Shown piece after piece: positions 51,601 to 64,000 of a DNA stretch of 64,000 nucleotides. Position 1 is the stretch's first letter; the number at the start of each line of letters is the position of its first letter. Position numbers and translations under genes: made by a program. Below the pieces are notes generated by a model. That model was given only the letters and a program-made list of their open reading frames with translations. It had not been told where the DNA came from and made no database searches. The DNA lies in contig OZ024854.1 in NCBI GenBank assembly GCA_964017155.1, positions 48,300,923 to 48,364,922 on the forward strand, read 5' to 3'. This stretch comes from Oasisia sp. SBJ-2009. Lineage: Eukaryota > Annelida > Polychaeta > Sabellida > Siboglinidae.

Positions 51601-54064
51601 TGACAATTTTTTATTCAACTGATGAAATATTTTCCAGGTTAGAGGATTTCTTTAGAATGTTATGCTGGGTGCAAGTCCAGCATAACATTATTACAATTAG
51701 TAAGTGGTGGTGGTGATGGAAGCCCAGTTAGAAGGAGGTTGGGTCATATTTAAAACTTGCAGAATGCAGAAAATAAATCTATGCTTCACAAGCCGATGTT
51801 ATACACTAATTGGTCACAGCTGTAGTCAAACATATTGCTAAATCAACCACACAAGGGCATTAGTTAACTTTCCTTGATTAATATAAGTAACTGCATCTAT
51901 CTTTGCTAAAAAGGTAAAATATGAAGTACGTTTCTACGGATTCTACCACCATCAATGTTTATGATTTATATTTTGCAGCATAGTATGCGCTTATGCAGTC
52001 ACGTTGTCCACTAGATAGTAGTAGATACTAAAAAGTCCCAAAGATGTGTTTGCGAAAATGTACGCCCTTGATGCTTTCTTAGACCAAACATAAAGAATGC
52101 CGGGCTTGACTGACATTCACGGTAATCCAGTTGAATCCCTGTTGCAAAATATGGGGTGCTCAGAGTAAAGGAACACTGTTAAAATTGAATACTGATGATG
52201 TATACTTTGTTGAGGCAATCACATAGCAATTACAATCAATGACACTGAAGGTCAGTTACAATTTGTCACTACATGTATTCTAATGACTACTACTGTCTAA
52301 GCCAGTGTTTCATATCTCACCGGTTAATGTCAGATTATTTAGAACATTTACAAATTGTTTTTTGCTGCATAAATTTCACTGAAAAGGTTTGATGCCATCA
52401 CTGCCCATCGGCAGTTTGCACCCACTGTTTACCTATATTGTGCCCAGGAAGTGCATGTATCTGAGCATACTCCAAATAAACTTTTTTAGTCTTATGGCAT
52501 CACTGTATGTCCGTCGTTAGCTCCCGCATCTCTCCAAAACTGTTTGGGATCTATTTTTCTAATTTGACATAGAAAGATATTAGGGCACTGTCACTATGCA
52601 TGAGAAATCTATATTTGACTGGATGGTTCTAAAAAGCTGAAAAGCAGGTCTATTTTAAGTTTGCCCATTTTTTTTCTCAAAATATGAACTAACTTTTTCT
52701 CTAATTTGGTAAGTAGGTAATGCACAAGACATTTTTATTTGATATGATGTTTCTAAGGACATTGCCGCCGGGCCTCCCACAAAAGCTAAATGTTCAAACT
52801 TGCCTTTTCCTGCCTAGCATGACTTTTGTATTCCCAGACTTGTGTATTCCCAGACTTGTGTATTCCCAGACTTGTGTATTCCCAGACTTGTGTATTCCCA
52901 GACTTGTGTATTCCCAGACTTGTGTATTCCCAGACTTGTGTATTCCCAGACTTGTGTATTCACTGACCTGATAGCCTCTGAAAACTACCAAGGTCCAGTA
53001 TAGAGGGCAACCTGAATTTTAATAGGGTAGACTGGTTGAAATGTATGTTTTTATTATAATAATTGTCATGACTAAGAAGTTAATTACTAACAGTGTTAAC
53101 ATTGCTGATACCATATTGATGACGTTTTGTAAAGTTACACAAGTTCAATGTATCTATGACACTTGACAAATATTTCCTGTCCTCAGTGCATGGGTAAATG
53201 CATATTGGCATATTGAGTTTAACAGGATAGTAAGTTTTCTGATTTAGCACAGGTATTTCTTGTTGTAGAAACAAGAAATCTGTATTTGATTGAATCCTTC
53301 TGAAGGCATCTCAGTGCCACAAAAAATGCATTTTTTATGGTGTGCCTATTTTGTCAAAATATCTAATAATGTTTTCTTTAGTTTTTTATTGACACTGCAT
53401 GTTGTAATGCCACTATGATTCACCAAAATCACAATACACTGTAGTCCAAAGGACTTCAGGTAATTGTTTGACTGGGCAATATAGACATTTGCTATACAAT
53501 AAAACACCAAATGTCACATTGACATTACCGCACCATATCATATGTGATGCGCAAGTTGTTTCCTGTTATTAATTATGTAGTTTCTGGGAAAAGTAAGTCG
53601 ATGGCTAATGCCTTCAAGCAGTGGACATTCATTGTCAATGTAGAAATCAGAGCACAGCTGTATCTAGATGCTCATCCACTTGTCATTTGGATGGGTAGAA
53701 TTTGTGTTGAACAAGTAGATGTTTTAGTCGATGGGTAAATAGACAGTTGAGGAGCAAACAAATTATGCTCGATTTGTGCATACACATATTTCTTAGCACA
53801 TGTTGGGCTGGTAACATGTTTTTCCTGTATAAAGGCCTGGCTGATAAGCTTCATATAAACTAGCTTGATGAATCTGATGTTGATATTAATAGTAACAGTT
53901 GGGGGTGCATATTATATAGGGACAATGCTGATAATATTTTTTTAGAAAACCAGCTATACAGTGTATGACAACAAGTCAAGATGTATATTCTGCATGGGGT
54001 GTGAACAGTGATATACAGGAAACTGATGACATTGTCTAAGATTCACATCTTATCCTGTTTGCAG
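48700..54064. other. Intergenic segment before the zinc-finger gene, possible 5' exon
   Basis: No protein-coding exon was recognised. About 49270-49990 is richer in CpG and ends in a consensus-like donor CAA/GTAAGT at 49990-49996. It could be the promoter and untranslated first exon of the zinc-finger gene, whose first visible coding exon opens with an acceptor at 54063-54064. Motifs of the form ACACGTG recur at about 50395-50590. The rest is AT-rich, with a 16-bp minisatellite at 52826-52962. Confidence 0.35.
52826..52962. repeat. 16-bp minisatellite, intergenic
   Basis: Nine near-perfect units of CTTGTGTATTCCCAGA. It is not next to a recognised exon, though each unit has TTCCCAG, an acceptor-like core. 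Confidence 0.95.
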
Positions 54065-54137
54065 CCTTCAAAAGAAGTCTACTGATGTTACCGCGTGTCT
54101 ACAGCACACACCTCCACATAACCATCACCATGGCAAC

Positions 54138-55878
54138 ATGGCTGACACAGGCGGTGTAGTGGTTGCCCCCAATGACAGTTGCCGTGACAATGGCTGTCAC
54201 GTGAGTGTGACGCGCGGCATGGAGGGAGGTGGGAGCGGTGTGGGAGAGGAGGAAGACAAAACAGGTAGGAAGATGTCTGCCGTGGGGAAGCGCCACAGCA
54301 AGTGCCCCCAGCGCCTGGGGGATGAGGGTGGGACAGGGGCAGGGGCAGAAGGCAGCCGGAACAAGAAGAAGTCAACAAAGGCGGCTGTGAAGGACGACGC
54401 GGCTGATGTCGTTGTGGTGGCTGATGCGAAGGAGAGCGGAGAGAAGGAATCAGGGGACGGGACAAAGAAGCGACCAGCAGCTCGTAAGAGGAAGAGTGAC
54501 GAGAGAGGCAGCCACAATGACGTCAAGGCTGGTGACAATGACAACCAGGTTGGTGACACGCCTGACAATCCAATGCTGGTTGCTGGAGACGTGTCACCAG
54601 TGAAGGCAAAGCGGCAGCGCAAGGCAAAGCCTGCCAAAGACAGTGAGGTGAACAGTGGCGAATGTTGTGAACCAAAGTTAAAGGCATCCAAAAAGAGGGT
54701 GAGGCCCAAGAAGCAGCCGGGTGGCTCAACCACTGAGGCTACGACAGATGGCCAGGCCAAAGAACATGCACAAGGTGGCACCACTAGTGAGGCGAAGGAG
54801 ACACCGGGCGGCGACACAGATTGTCAAGACAAAACGAAAACACCAGCAAAGCCAAAGGCAAAGAAGAAGAAAACACCAAAGAGTGAAAGCAAACCTGATA
54901 CAAGCAATGTGCCGAGTGTGCTAACAGTTAACCAGGCGACAAAAGACGCTGACAAACCCCCTGCGAAACCAAACAACAGGAGGAAGAAAGTTGTGGCTGA
55001 TGAAAACAAGAAAAACAGTGCGTCAGTGTCTAACGGTAATATTGGTGCAGCGTCTCCGAAGGACATCTCGCCAGCGAAGAAGAAGAAACTCAGCAAATGT
55101 GCAAAAAACGAGAAATCAGTTGTCGGCGCTGACACAGCGTCGACAGTAAATAATACTCAGGATGTTGCTATGAAATCAGACACAACAGATGCAGCTTGTG
55201 TCACAGACACTAGTGTGACGCCGTGCCCGGACACTGAGGGCGGGGCTAAGGAGGAGACGACAAACACCAATAAAACAGAACAATCTGAGCAGGACTCGAA
55301 GCAGCAAGACTGTCCCCCTTGCAATAACACGTCCCCTGGGTCAACCATGTCCCCAGTGGACACTCAAAGTGACCGGACAGACCAACAGCCAGTGGTGGAC
55401 AAGGCTAAAGTGACCACCAGCAGCGATGATGACTCTTCCCGCTGTTTCCCGTGCACCCACTGTCCATACCGGGCCAAGCGCAAGGTGCAGCTGCGCAAAC
55501 ACCTCGGCACCCACGGTGTGCACCAGTGCGCGCACTGCGAGTTTGTGTGCGAGAGCGGTGCGGCACTCACGGAACACATGCAGAACGTGCACCCGGACAA
55601 GTACGGCCGCAAGAAGTGTAAGCGATGTCTGCGCATCATCAAGATGGGGGACATCGAGGGGCACGAGTCGGTGTGTACGGGGGAGCTGCGGCCCTGGGCG
55701 TGCACGCAGTGTAGCAAGGAGTTCAAGTACGAGTGCCAGCTGAACCTGCACGCCCGCGCTCACATGACGGAGGAGGCAGTCGCCGCGGTCAAGTCACACC
55801 AGTGTCCTCACTGCGACTACAGGTAGGCTCAAAGCATGCATGCATACACAGTATTACACTTACACACGCACACGCACG

Positions 55879-55911
<33 letters not shown>

Positions 55912-58900
55912 CACATTTGCATGCTCATACTTATATGCATAGGCACGTATAAACTGTTGGAAATCTCTGTATGAAACATAATGTATAATTATTATTATCT
56001 ATGTCCAATTGTACACGTGTCTTATTACCATTCTCAAACCTCCACCAGTCAAATTCAGATTTTCTTTGTATTTTTGTCATTTTAAATGGGAGCTGAAATA
56101 CTTGAACAACCATTGCCCAAATAAGAATATACCATTTTGAGGATATGTGACCATGATTTGATGAGCACAGAGCCACGGTATATTTTAAATGACTTCAAAC
56201 CAGATTGTTCAAACAGACCTACCTAGTTTCATAACTAATCACGGGGTAAATCACCAGGCGATGCTGATGTACATTAACAAAATCAGTTTCATGGTTTATT
56301 TGCAAAGTAACTACACCATTTCACAATTGCAAAACAAAAGTGCAATATTTGACACAGTTTAGATATATTTCATATTTCCTTATAAACAACCAGGCTAATG
56401 ACCGCCAAAGAACAATGATAAGTAACTTCACAGGTTCACCAAAGGGACACAGCGAAACTTATAAACCAATTGAAAAACTACATCATTTTGCTAGAAAGCA
56501 GTCTCATTGTGAATGCGGGTTTTGTTAAAAATATATGAGCAAAATTTTGTCAGCATGTGTGTACTAATCCACAGACACTGATAACACAATTTCTGTGGTT
56601 CCCAATTCCCATAACGATTTCTCTGTCTCACATCAGATGGTGATAGTTGTGCTTTCATTCACCAGGTGACGTTACAACATGTCACGACATACGAACAACA
56701 TGACACCAGAACATAGCTGTCTGATAATATAGCTATCCAGAACTGTCAATCTTCTATAATTATTCAGCTTTGAATATAGTGTGATATCGGTAGATATTAA
56801 ACTTCACTTATGGATGTCATTCAACAGTCAAGGCCAGTTGATCTTGGAGATTGCATTCAGGGCATCAGTTGCAGACAGAAATGATGATATGTGTGTGCTA
56901 ATAATGCTTTATATGATTAAAAGAATGAATTTGGGACAAGAATATTAAAGAAGTAGTAAAGACCACCTGAATAATTGTTGTTCATCATTAGAGTTGTGGA
57001 TACTCAATGAACTTGTACTTGAAATTATAATTTTTATAATTTTGTCAAAGTACCTGGAACTGATCAGATGTACATGACTCTTGGTCATACATAGGACACT
57101 GCAGTAAGGATTCTTCATTGAGAGTACTGATTTGTTTGTGTTGTTGCCAGCGCACATGTCAAAGCGAACTTAGCGAAGCACCTGAAGACAGTGCACGGCA
57201 CTGACCGCCAGAAGACGGTCAAGTGTCCAGAGTGTGAGAAACTCTTCTACACTCCCTCACACATGCGCAAACACCTGAAGCTGCACTCGGACGAGATGCC
57301 ATTCTCATGTACCGTGTGCGCGAAGGCCTTCCGCACGGCGCGCTGCCTCAAGCGACACACGTTCGTGCACATGGACTCGCCAGCGTTCGTCTGTAATGTT
57401 GATGGGTGTACGATGGCTTTCGAGAAGCCCATCCTGCTGAAGACGCACAAGCTCGACTGCCACAAGGCGGCAGAGGGGGCGAGTGGCTTGCCGCCGGTGA
57501 AGCAGTTCAAGTGTAGCTACAAGGACTGTGAGCAGGCCTTCAACAAGAAGAGTCACCTGGTGCGACATGAGGTTATCCACACAGGTGAGTGACACTCATA
57601 GCTTTATGTAGACACCCGTCCACCCGTCGTAAAAACGAATATGGACGGGTAGAAATATGGGTGGATGGGTGGTGGACTGGTAAAAAAAACGAAGGAGCAA
57701 AAAAGGTCTTCCAAACCAATAGATATTGTTACTGTTAGTTATGTCTTGAAAGTGAATATAAATGGTGTCATATGTGTGTTTGTAGCCCATTTCAGGTCAT
57801 CAGGCACATTTGAAAGTTTGTAAACTAACTTACCAGTTAACATCCATGTGTCCACCAAATCATGGGTGACTGGCAATAATTTTATCCTGTATAAAGCCCT
57901 GGTGACACAGCATCACAGGCCACTAATCAGCTTTGTATCGTAAGTGTTTAGAGAATGCCACCTTGGGGAAAATTCCATTTGAAGAATAAAATTATGTTTT
58001 GAATGTACACCATTTTGGGCAGACCATTATCATAACAAAACAAGAGATTTAGCTCATTAAGCTGTTGAAGGCAGCTGAATGGTGTTGTTTGCATGCATGC
58101 ATGTACATAGATGGCGCCACTTTTGCTGGATCACGCCAAGGTTGAAATGAGGCGAGTGGGCTATCCTGTTGAGATATAGGAATCTTCATGTTACTGTGTG
58201 CCACAATTGAAATACAGTTGTTGTTTTTATGTGAAGTTTGTGACAATTTTAAATGACAAATATCAGTAAAAAATTATTTCAAAACCAACATTGGTGAGGA
58301 CTGAAGAGTGAAACTGATAATGAAGTGATCAGTGATTATTGTATCACATGTGACTGTAATAATACTTCTTGGCAAAGCTTTCAGTACAATCAAGCATCCT
58401 ATTTCATAGTATTTTAACTCAAAACATTATTGATGACACTACACATTAACCAAAATATAAACATAGTAACTGTTGATATTGTTGGAAAGTCGTTATCTTG
58501 AATATAATTATCAAACCTTTAAACATGCAGCAAGCATAATGGCTGCAAATTTGCTAATCAAAGTTCATGAAGGTACTTTCAGCTGTGTTGAGCCAAATAT
58601 GCATAATACTGGCTGTACATAATTATACAGTAGCTTCCTTTGCTTTAAGAGACTTAAGTGAAACTGTTACCTGGTCATTTACTTGTGCTTGTAATGAGTT
58701 ATGTTATTCATCAAGTGTTTGTTTGTGACAGGCGAGCGCAAGTTCGTGTGCAGTTGGAAGGACTGCGGCAAGGCGTTCCGCCACTCGGACAACCTGCGCG
58801 TACACTACCGCCGCCACACCAACGAGAAGCCGATCAAGTGCGACCACTGCGACTTCACGTGCCGACAGACGAGTGCCCTGCAGTTCCACGTGAAGAGTGA

Positions 58901-61900
58901 ACACGAGACGCAAACAGACACTGACACAAAGATGGCACAAGATGGTGAAGATGCGCCACCGAAGAATCAGAACGACCAAGGCGCCACCTCGGACGCTGTG
59001 TCTGAGTTAAAGAGTGATACTCCGGCGGTGCTCGCCGGCGTGTCCGTCTCGACGGGTCTGGCGGCGGGCGGTGTCCTCCGGGCAGCAGAGATGGCGCCAA
59101 TGGTCAAGACAGAAGCACAGCAGCCGCCAAATAAAGTCAGCCATGACGTGTATGACTTCCATGACAGTGACGACGACGACAATCATTTGACTCGCAGTAT
59201 TGGTCTGCCGATGAGGCAGAAAACTGTGGGTAAGTCGCCACCTGGTGGGTCGTTGTTGAACAACAGCAGTTTCACGTCGATCCGGGACGAGGCGCACCAT
59301 CGGTTTCTCACCAGTGCAGTGGTGGCAGACGAAAAAGTGGCGTTGCAAAAAGATACTGCGATTGAGCCGCCTGCTGTAAAACCGGATACAGCTGGGAAGG
59401 CAAACAAGAAAACAGCAGCCAGGTCGAGGGTGGAGGGTGTTAAGAACAATGACGTGCCAAATGATAAACCCAAGCCTAAAGCACCGTCCAAGAAGCGCAA
59501 GAAGAAAGACACGTCGTCAGTGGAGAAGAAATCTGAAGAAGTCGGCAGTGAAAACTTGCCGGCGGAGAAGGCGTCAGTGACGCCGTCAATGCCAACGACA
59601 CTACCAAAGCCGACGCCGACACCAGCAGAGACAACACCACCACCGTCATCGGGGTCCGCGACGATGACAACAACGACGACAACAACAACGAAGAAAAAGG
59701 CAGCGCCAAAGAGGAGTAGAAAGAAGAAGCCAGCGGCCGCGGTAGAGACCTCACAGGAACAGGCCAGTAAATCACCGGAGCCGCCGTCGGTGCAGGAACC
59801 TGTCAGCGACACACAGAAACAAACACCTCACGCCGACGCCGACGAGACCGCTGAGGTTGAGAAGACACACGACTCAGACGTCGCTCCTGCCTGTGTCCAG
59901 ACAAGCAGTATGGAGACGGCGCCGCAGCAGGCAGGTCCGTCGGACACGGTCAGCGAGTGGCCGTCCAGTGAGGTCGAACACGCTGCGGTCAACGACTCGG
60001 CCGGACAACCGTACGAGGCGGAGAATCCCGCAGAACGCGACACCACAGAAGACCAAGTCACTGAGCGGACTGCGGACGCGCCGCCGGACACTCGGACGCC
60101 GGACACGAAGGAGGAAGTGACGCCGGACGTGACGGAGGAGGAGGCGAACGAGCTGCTGCCGTCGCCGGCGACCGTGTCGCAGCTGATGTCGGAGAAGGAC
60201 GTCAACGAGCTGTCGAACCCGCTGATGGCGCAGGGCTCGCCGAGTCTGTCCGTGCACAGCGACTTCGTCAACAACGTCGCCATGTCCCCGCGCACCTACG
60301 ACGAGTCGCCGCAGTTCGACGACGACGCCAAGTGCGCCAACTACGAGCGCGAGAAGCAGCTGGAGGCGGCGACGGCCGAGGCCGAGTCGGCCATGTTCGA
60401 GATGCCGGCGATCACGTCGCAGGACCAGACGAAGATTAACGACATCCTCGACTCGCAGGCCGACCTGATGCCGCCGTCGAGCGCGGACATGCTCGACGCC
60501 GACCACCGGTCGCCGTTCATGATGCCGGGCAGCGCGGGGAACGCGTACAGCGCTGCGGCCGACAGCCACGACACGTATCCGGGCAGCGTGCCCAACATCA
60601 GCTACCCCGTCGACGCGATGTCGGCCGACAAGAAGTCTCTGTCCGACGACAACGCCGACATATCGCAGTGCTACTCGGGCGCCAGTAGTTCGTACGGCGG
60701 CTACTCGTCGCTGCCGTCCGTGCCCGAAAGGCAGACTGTGCTCAAGTCGAACCCCGCCGCCGTGTCGTGTAACTACTCGCCGCCACAGCCCGCCTACCAG
60801 CCGCTGCCGAGTCACTCCCTCTACGGCAGTCGCGCGGCCCCCGTGCTGCCGCCTGTCGGCTCGTACACGCACGTGCCGAATCCCAGTTTCCTGCTCGACC
60901 CGAGCCTCCTCGCCAACGGCAGTAGCAACAAATGTCTGGAGTCACTGCGTAGTTCCGAGCCTGCTTACGTCATCAGCCGCGACGGTCCGCAGCTTCCCGT
61001 GTCGTCATCGTCGTCGTCGTCATCGACCAAGACGCTGCCGATCAGTTCGTGTTTCCCGGGCGGTGAGAGCTACACGAGCAGCGCGAAGGACTTCTTCGGC
61101 CAGTACTTCCAGGACCCGAGCACGCTGCCGCTGTCGCACCTGCCGACGGCGGCCGACCAGCGTCTGTCGTACCACCGCGGGCCGCACCGCGCCGGCTTCG
61201 ACTTCCTGCCGCGCATGTCGGGCACGGCGGCCGTGATGCCCGGCGCAGCCAACTACCCGGGTGTGAGCGAGTCGCTCGCCGCTGCCATCAACCCCGCTAT
61301 CAACCCGCAGCACGCGCAGGCGCACTGGGGCGTCGACGACCGCGCGCCCCACCCGTGGACGCAGCCGTCGCCGATGCTCATGGCATCCGACCCGCGGAAC
61401 CCGTTCGCGGCCGGGTCCGGTGCCGACCGCGCCGCCGCCGAGCTCAACTTCGACCCGGGCATCGCGTCGAGGCAGTTGTCGAAGCGATCCGTGCCCGAGT
61501 CGACGTTCCCCATCCCGCAGGCGCCGGCCGGCGGAACCGACCCGTACGGCGGCATGACGAGCGCCTACATGGGGCGCGCCTTCAACCCGGCGGCGTCGTC
61601 CAACTACATGATGAACATGTCGTCGTCGATGAGCAGCACGCAGAAGCAGTTCGAGGAGGCGTACCGGCAGTCGGCCGTCGCCGCCGCCGCGCACATCGCC
61701 GACTACCGCGGCCTCGGCCCGCAGGCCGCCGTCCCGGACATCTACAGTCGCATGGCCGTCAACCCGGCGCTCGGGCTCGACAAGTACTACTACCGCCAGC
61801 GCGAGCAGATGTACCGCACGCAGCAGGCGATCGGCGCCGCGTCCAACCCGTTCCTCGCACCTCCTCCACCGCCGCCACAGACCAACAGCACGCCCGTCAG

Positions 61901-62141
61901 CTACGCCACCGACTACAGCTGTGCCCAGGTGATGTACGCCGCCGCCGCCCAACACAGCGCCGCCGCCTACGGCTTCATGGGCGACAAGCAGTACCTGATG
62001 TCGACCCGCAAGATCGCCGAGGCCGTGCCGATGCTTCCCGAGCGGCCGCCGGACTACTTCCCCGGCCGGCCGAGCACGACGGAGGCGCATGACCCGTACC
62101 GACAGTCCGTCATCTACAACATGATGTCGCGCTACTACTGA
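54138..62141 (+). CDS. Large C2H2 zinc-finger protein, 11 fingers, three coding exons seen
   Basis: Exons 54138-55822, 57151-57584 and 58732-62141 (TGA) join in frame with GT-AG borders to 1842 aa. Residues 1-430 are a Lys/Ser/Thr-rich disordered region with basic nuclear-localisation-like clusters (AKPKAKKKKTPK). Residues about 436-765 hold 11 C2H2-type fingers, from CTHCPYRAKRKVQLRKH through CGKAFRHSDNLRVHYRRH to CDHCDFTCRQTSALQFH. The third (CKRCLRIIKMGDIEGHESVC) is an atypical C2HC form. Residues 766-1842 are low complexity: Lys-rich, a Thr run, acidic, then Ala/Pro/Ser/Tyr-rich, ending YNMMSRYY. It is probably a nuclear DNA-binding regulator. I cannot assign an orthologue; the last fingers recall the ZNF653/ZNF692 type only loosely. 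An acceptor precedes the exon (54063-54064), and the frame is open from there to the ATG, so more coding sequence upstream is possible. The last exon is far GC-richer than the rest of the window. Confidence 0.87.
55861..55912. repeat. (CA)n microsatellite just after the zinc-finger exon 1 donor
   Basis: CACG and CACA units in the intron, starting about 40 bp after the donor (55823-55824). Confidence 0.92.
56084..56205 (+). repeat. Dispersed repeat, copy 2 (pair with 30617-30740)
   Basis: Same orientation and word order as 30617-30740, with roughly one base in four changed. It lies in the first visible intron of the zinc-finger gene. Confidence 0.7.
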
Positions 62142-64000
62142 CGGCGTCGTCGTCACGTGTGTGTAGGCGAGACAGAGTCAGCCCCGGGTACCCGCCGAGA
62201 CGCGAGCCGGGGTTCAGACTGGTGAAGTCACAGAGGGAAGCCGGAGACATGCACTCCGGACGGTGTCCGCGCAGGACCGTTATGTCCGGTCCGGGCCGGT
62301 CCGCAACGGCGGCTATCAATGACACCAATGCAATTCGGCCGGCCATCAATGTCGACGAAAGGTGGCGGAAATGACGTGGAGAACCTACGGTCCGTACAGT
62401 TGTGTATTTGGAAACAGAGACAACTGGTGTCAGAGCGCATGCCGCTGGGTCGGCGAGTGAGAGTTCTCGCAGCAGATCTCGCGCGTTGTCGATGCGATTA
62501 CCAAGTGCAATCTTGCCGTGGCTGCGTGCAGGGCAGTGCCAATTGGTCCGACACTACGTAGCAAGTGTTGCGCCGATCCGGCAAAACACGGTTTATTATG
62601 CATATTGTCACATTTGTGAACTAGTATTCGAGCAGCATCCTGATACGCCGCTTCCGCGCGCAGTGCCGGGGTCGTCACGACAGACGCGGCAGTGTGTGGG
62701 AGTGTTCGTTACGACAACGATCTTAGCATTAACTCTTCGGAGGTGTGTTGCAAAAGTGCCACATTTGACAGTTGGTTGCATTGGACAGGTGTGTTTTGTA
62801 CTTCCACTGTACATACGTGCTCCGTGCGTCTGCCTTAGTGTCCCGTCTGTTTGTTATCGATGTACAGGAACTGTGTTGTGCGACGTGTTATTATTTCACT
62901 GTGTGTGCCATACCTTGTTTTCCTGTTTTAGTTTCTACTTGTGTTTATATTTACTGCGGCGGTTTTTATCGCATTCTCCAGAACGATTGTTGTTGCACGC
63001 ATTTTTGTTTTATCGTAACTATTCAGGAGGACCGAGACGTGTTATAGTTTCGTGTGTACGTTGTGTTTTCAGTCCGCGTTGCGAGCACGTGTGAACGTTG
63101 TGTTTAAATCCCCATTGTGTGTACGTGTGTACGTGTGTACGTGTGAACGTGGATGCTAAACAAACTCTAGTAGATTGGCGTTGTGAGTGTCTCGTGTACT
63201 GACTAGGACACGTTGTGAGTGCCCCCTTTGACGGGAAGGAAGCTGATCTCATTCATAATCGCCCCAGTCTAGCTCTACCTCAGCATTCGTAAGTGTGCCA
63301 CTTGAATATGTGTACATACATACGTTTTGTATGCCGATATGTAGTAATAATACACGTGTGTAGCGTATGTTTTGGAAATCGGTTCACTTGCGAAATGCTC
63401 ATTCTGTTCGCTGAAGTGTCGGCGTGCATAGTTTGTAATAAGTATATATTATGATATTCGGTTATTCGCAGGAATTGGGTTTATGTTTATCGCTATCGTA
63501 ATGTTAACAGGTTGACGTGTAGATGAGAGACATAGGGTATGTTATGCTTTTGTCGATATATCTGCAGTTTACTTCCTCTTTAATGACAGGCAGACGTCGC
63601 CGTAGGGTGTAGATAGTGCCGCCATTCCTCGGTGTCGTTGCCACGTTTTACACAGCTTATTCACACTGCCAACTTAGATGAGATTTGTGTTCACTTGCCT
63701 GCCAGGTCTGTCGTCGAGTGACGTTTCACCTGTTGAACTCTTCACCGGTTGTATTGTCAGTGATCTTATATAGTAGTTGAAGCAATATTATATTTCTATA
63801 TTAGGTTGTATTCTGTGCACATGCGTGTGTGTTTGTGTGTGCGCGCGAGCGTGTTTGTATGTTTGTGTATGCCTGTTTTGCGTTCGGTGTGCGTGTAAGT
63901 GACTGCGTGTGTGTGTGTGATGCCAAAACACAGGATGCACAGCCATTCGGACTGTCAAATGCGTTAGCCCTGTTATTCGTGCCGCATCTTGGCCAACTTG
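62142..64000 (+). other. Probable 3' UTR of the zinc-finger gene and flank
   Basis: Directly downstream of the TGA, composition falls gradually from GC-rich to T/G-rich. No canonical AATAAA was seen up to the window edge, so the transcript may end at a variant signal or beyond. GT-rich runs occur at 63115-63155 and 63815-63920. Open frames here (for example 62402-63094) have no recognisable domain and are rejected as genes. Confidence 0.45.

Noticed and set aside
59183..62156. Long minus-strand frames opposite the zinc-finger last exon (up to 378 aa)
   Set aside because: Arise from the high GC3 of the sense exon; Arg/Val/Gly-rich without domains.
62402..63094. 230-residue frame downstream of the zinc-finger gene
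   Set aside because: No recognisable domain, no splice context, Cys/Val/Leu composition expected from GT-rich 3' UTR sequence.

Overview
The window is animal nuclear DNA: genes with many short exons and GT-AG introns, an AT-rich background, long dinucleotide runs, minisatellites, tRNA-derived SINEs, MITE-like elements and a decayed piggyBac transposase. The proteins resemble vertebrate orthologues strongly, but the introns are compact and more numerous than in vertebrates. The species cannot be read from the sequence. Amphioxus (Branchiostoma) is my best candidate, because minisatellites spanning exon/intron borders, the most striking property here, have to my recollection been described in amphioxus under the name 'mirages'. 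That placement is inference.

Layout. 1-3.8 kb: no gene recognised; a (CA)n run and a MITE with long terminal inverted repeats. 3.9-5.2 kb, minus: complete three-exon TXNL4B, a DIM1-family U5 snRNP protein. 5.3-10.1 kb: intergenic, with a hairpin element, a dispersed repeat, low-complexity tracts and a promoter-like CRE/CCAAT patch. 10.1-33.6 kb, minus: complete muskelin (MKLN1) gene, 21 coding exons, 726 aa, with a decayed piggyBac transposase in intron 11. 33.6-33.9 kb: short divergent promoter interval. 33.9-47.5 kb, plus: carnitine O-palmitoyltransferase 2 (CPT2), 14 exons of which the first is inferred, about 667 aa. 47.5-54.1 kb: intergenic, with a TTAA-flanked MITE that carries a nested element. 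54.1-62.1 kb, plus: a large C2H2 zinc-finger protein in three coding exons (at least 1842 aa, 11 fingers), not assigned to a named family. 62.1-64 kb: its probable 3' UTR and flank.

Main discovery. At least ten exon borders of muskelin and CPT2 carry a tandem array. In most, the repeat unit is the splice junction itself: the last 7-35 nt of an exon plus its 5' splice site, or the 3' splice site plus the first 3-27 nt of the exon. Unit lengths are 21-56 bp and copy numbers run from about 7 to about 150. One muskelin intron (intron 13) is built almost wholly of such arrays from both ends. Further borders carry decayed versions, which suggests continuing birth and decay. The arrays multiply functional-looking splice sites next to constitutive exons, and nearly all unit lengths are not multiples of three.

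Gene relations. Muskelin (CTLH/GID ubiquitin-ligase subunit) and CPT2 (mitochondrial fatty-acid import) start head to head about 360 bp apart and probably share a bidirectional promoter. No pathway link between the four genes is evident.
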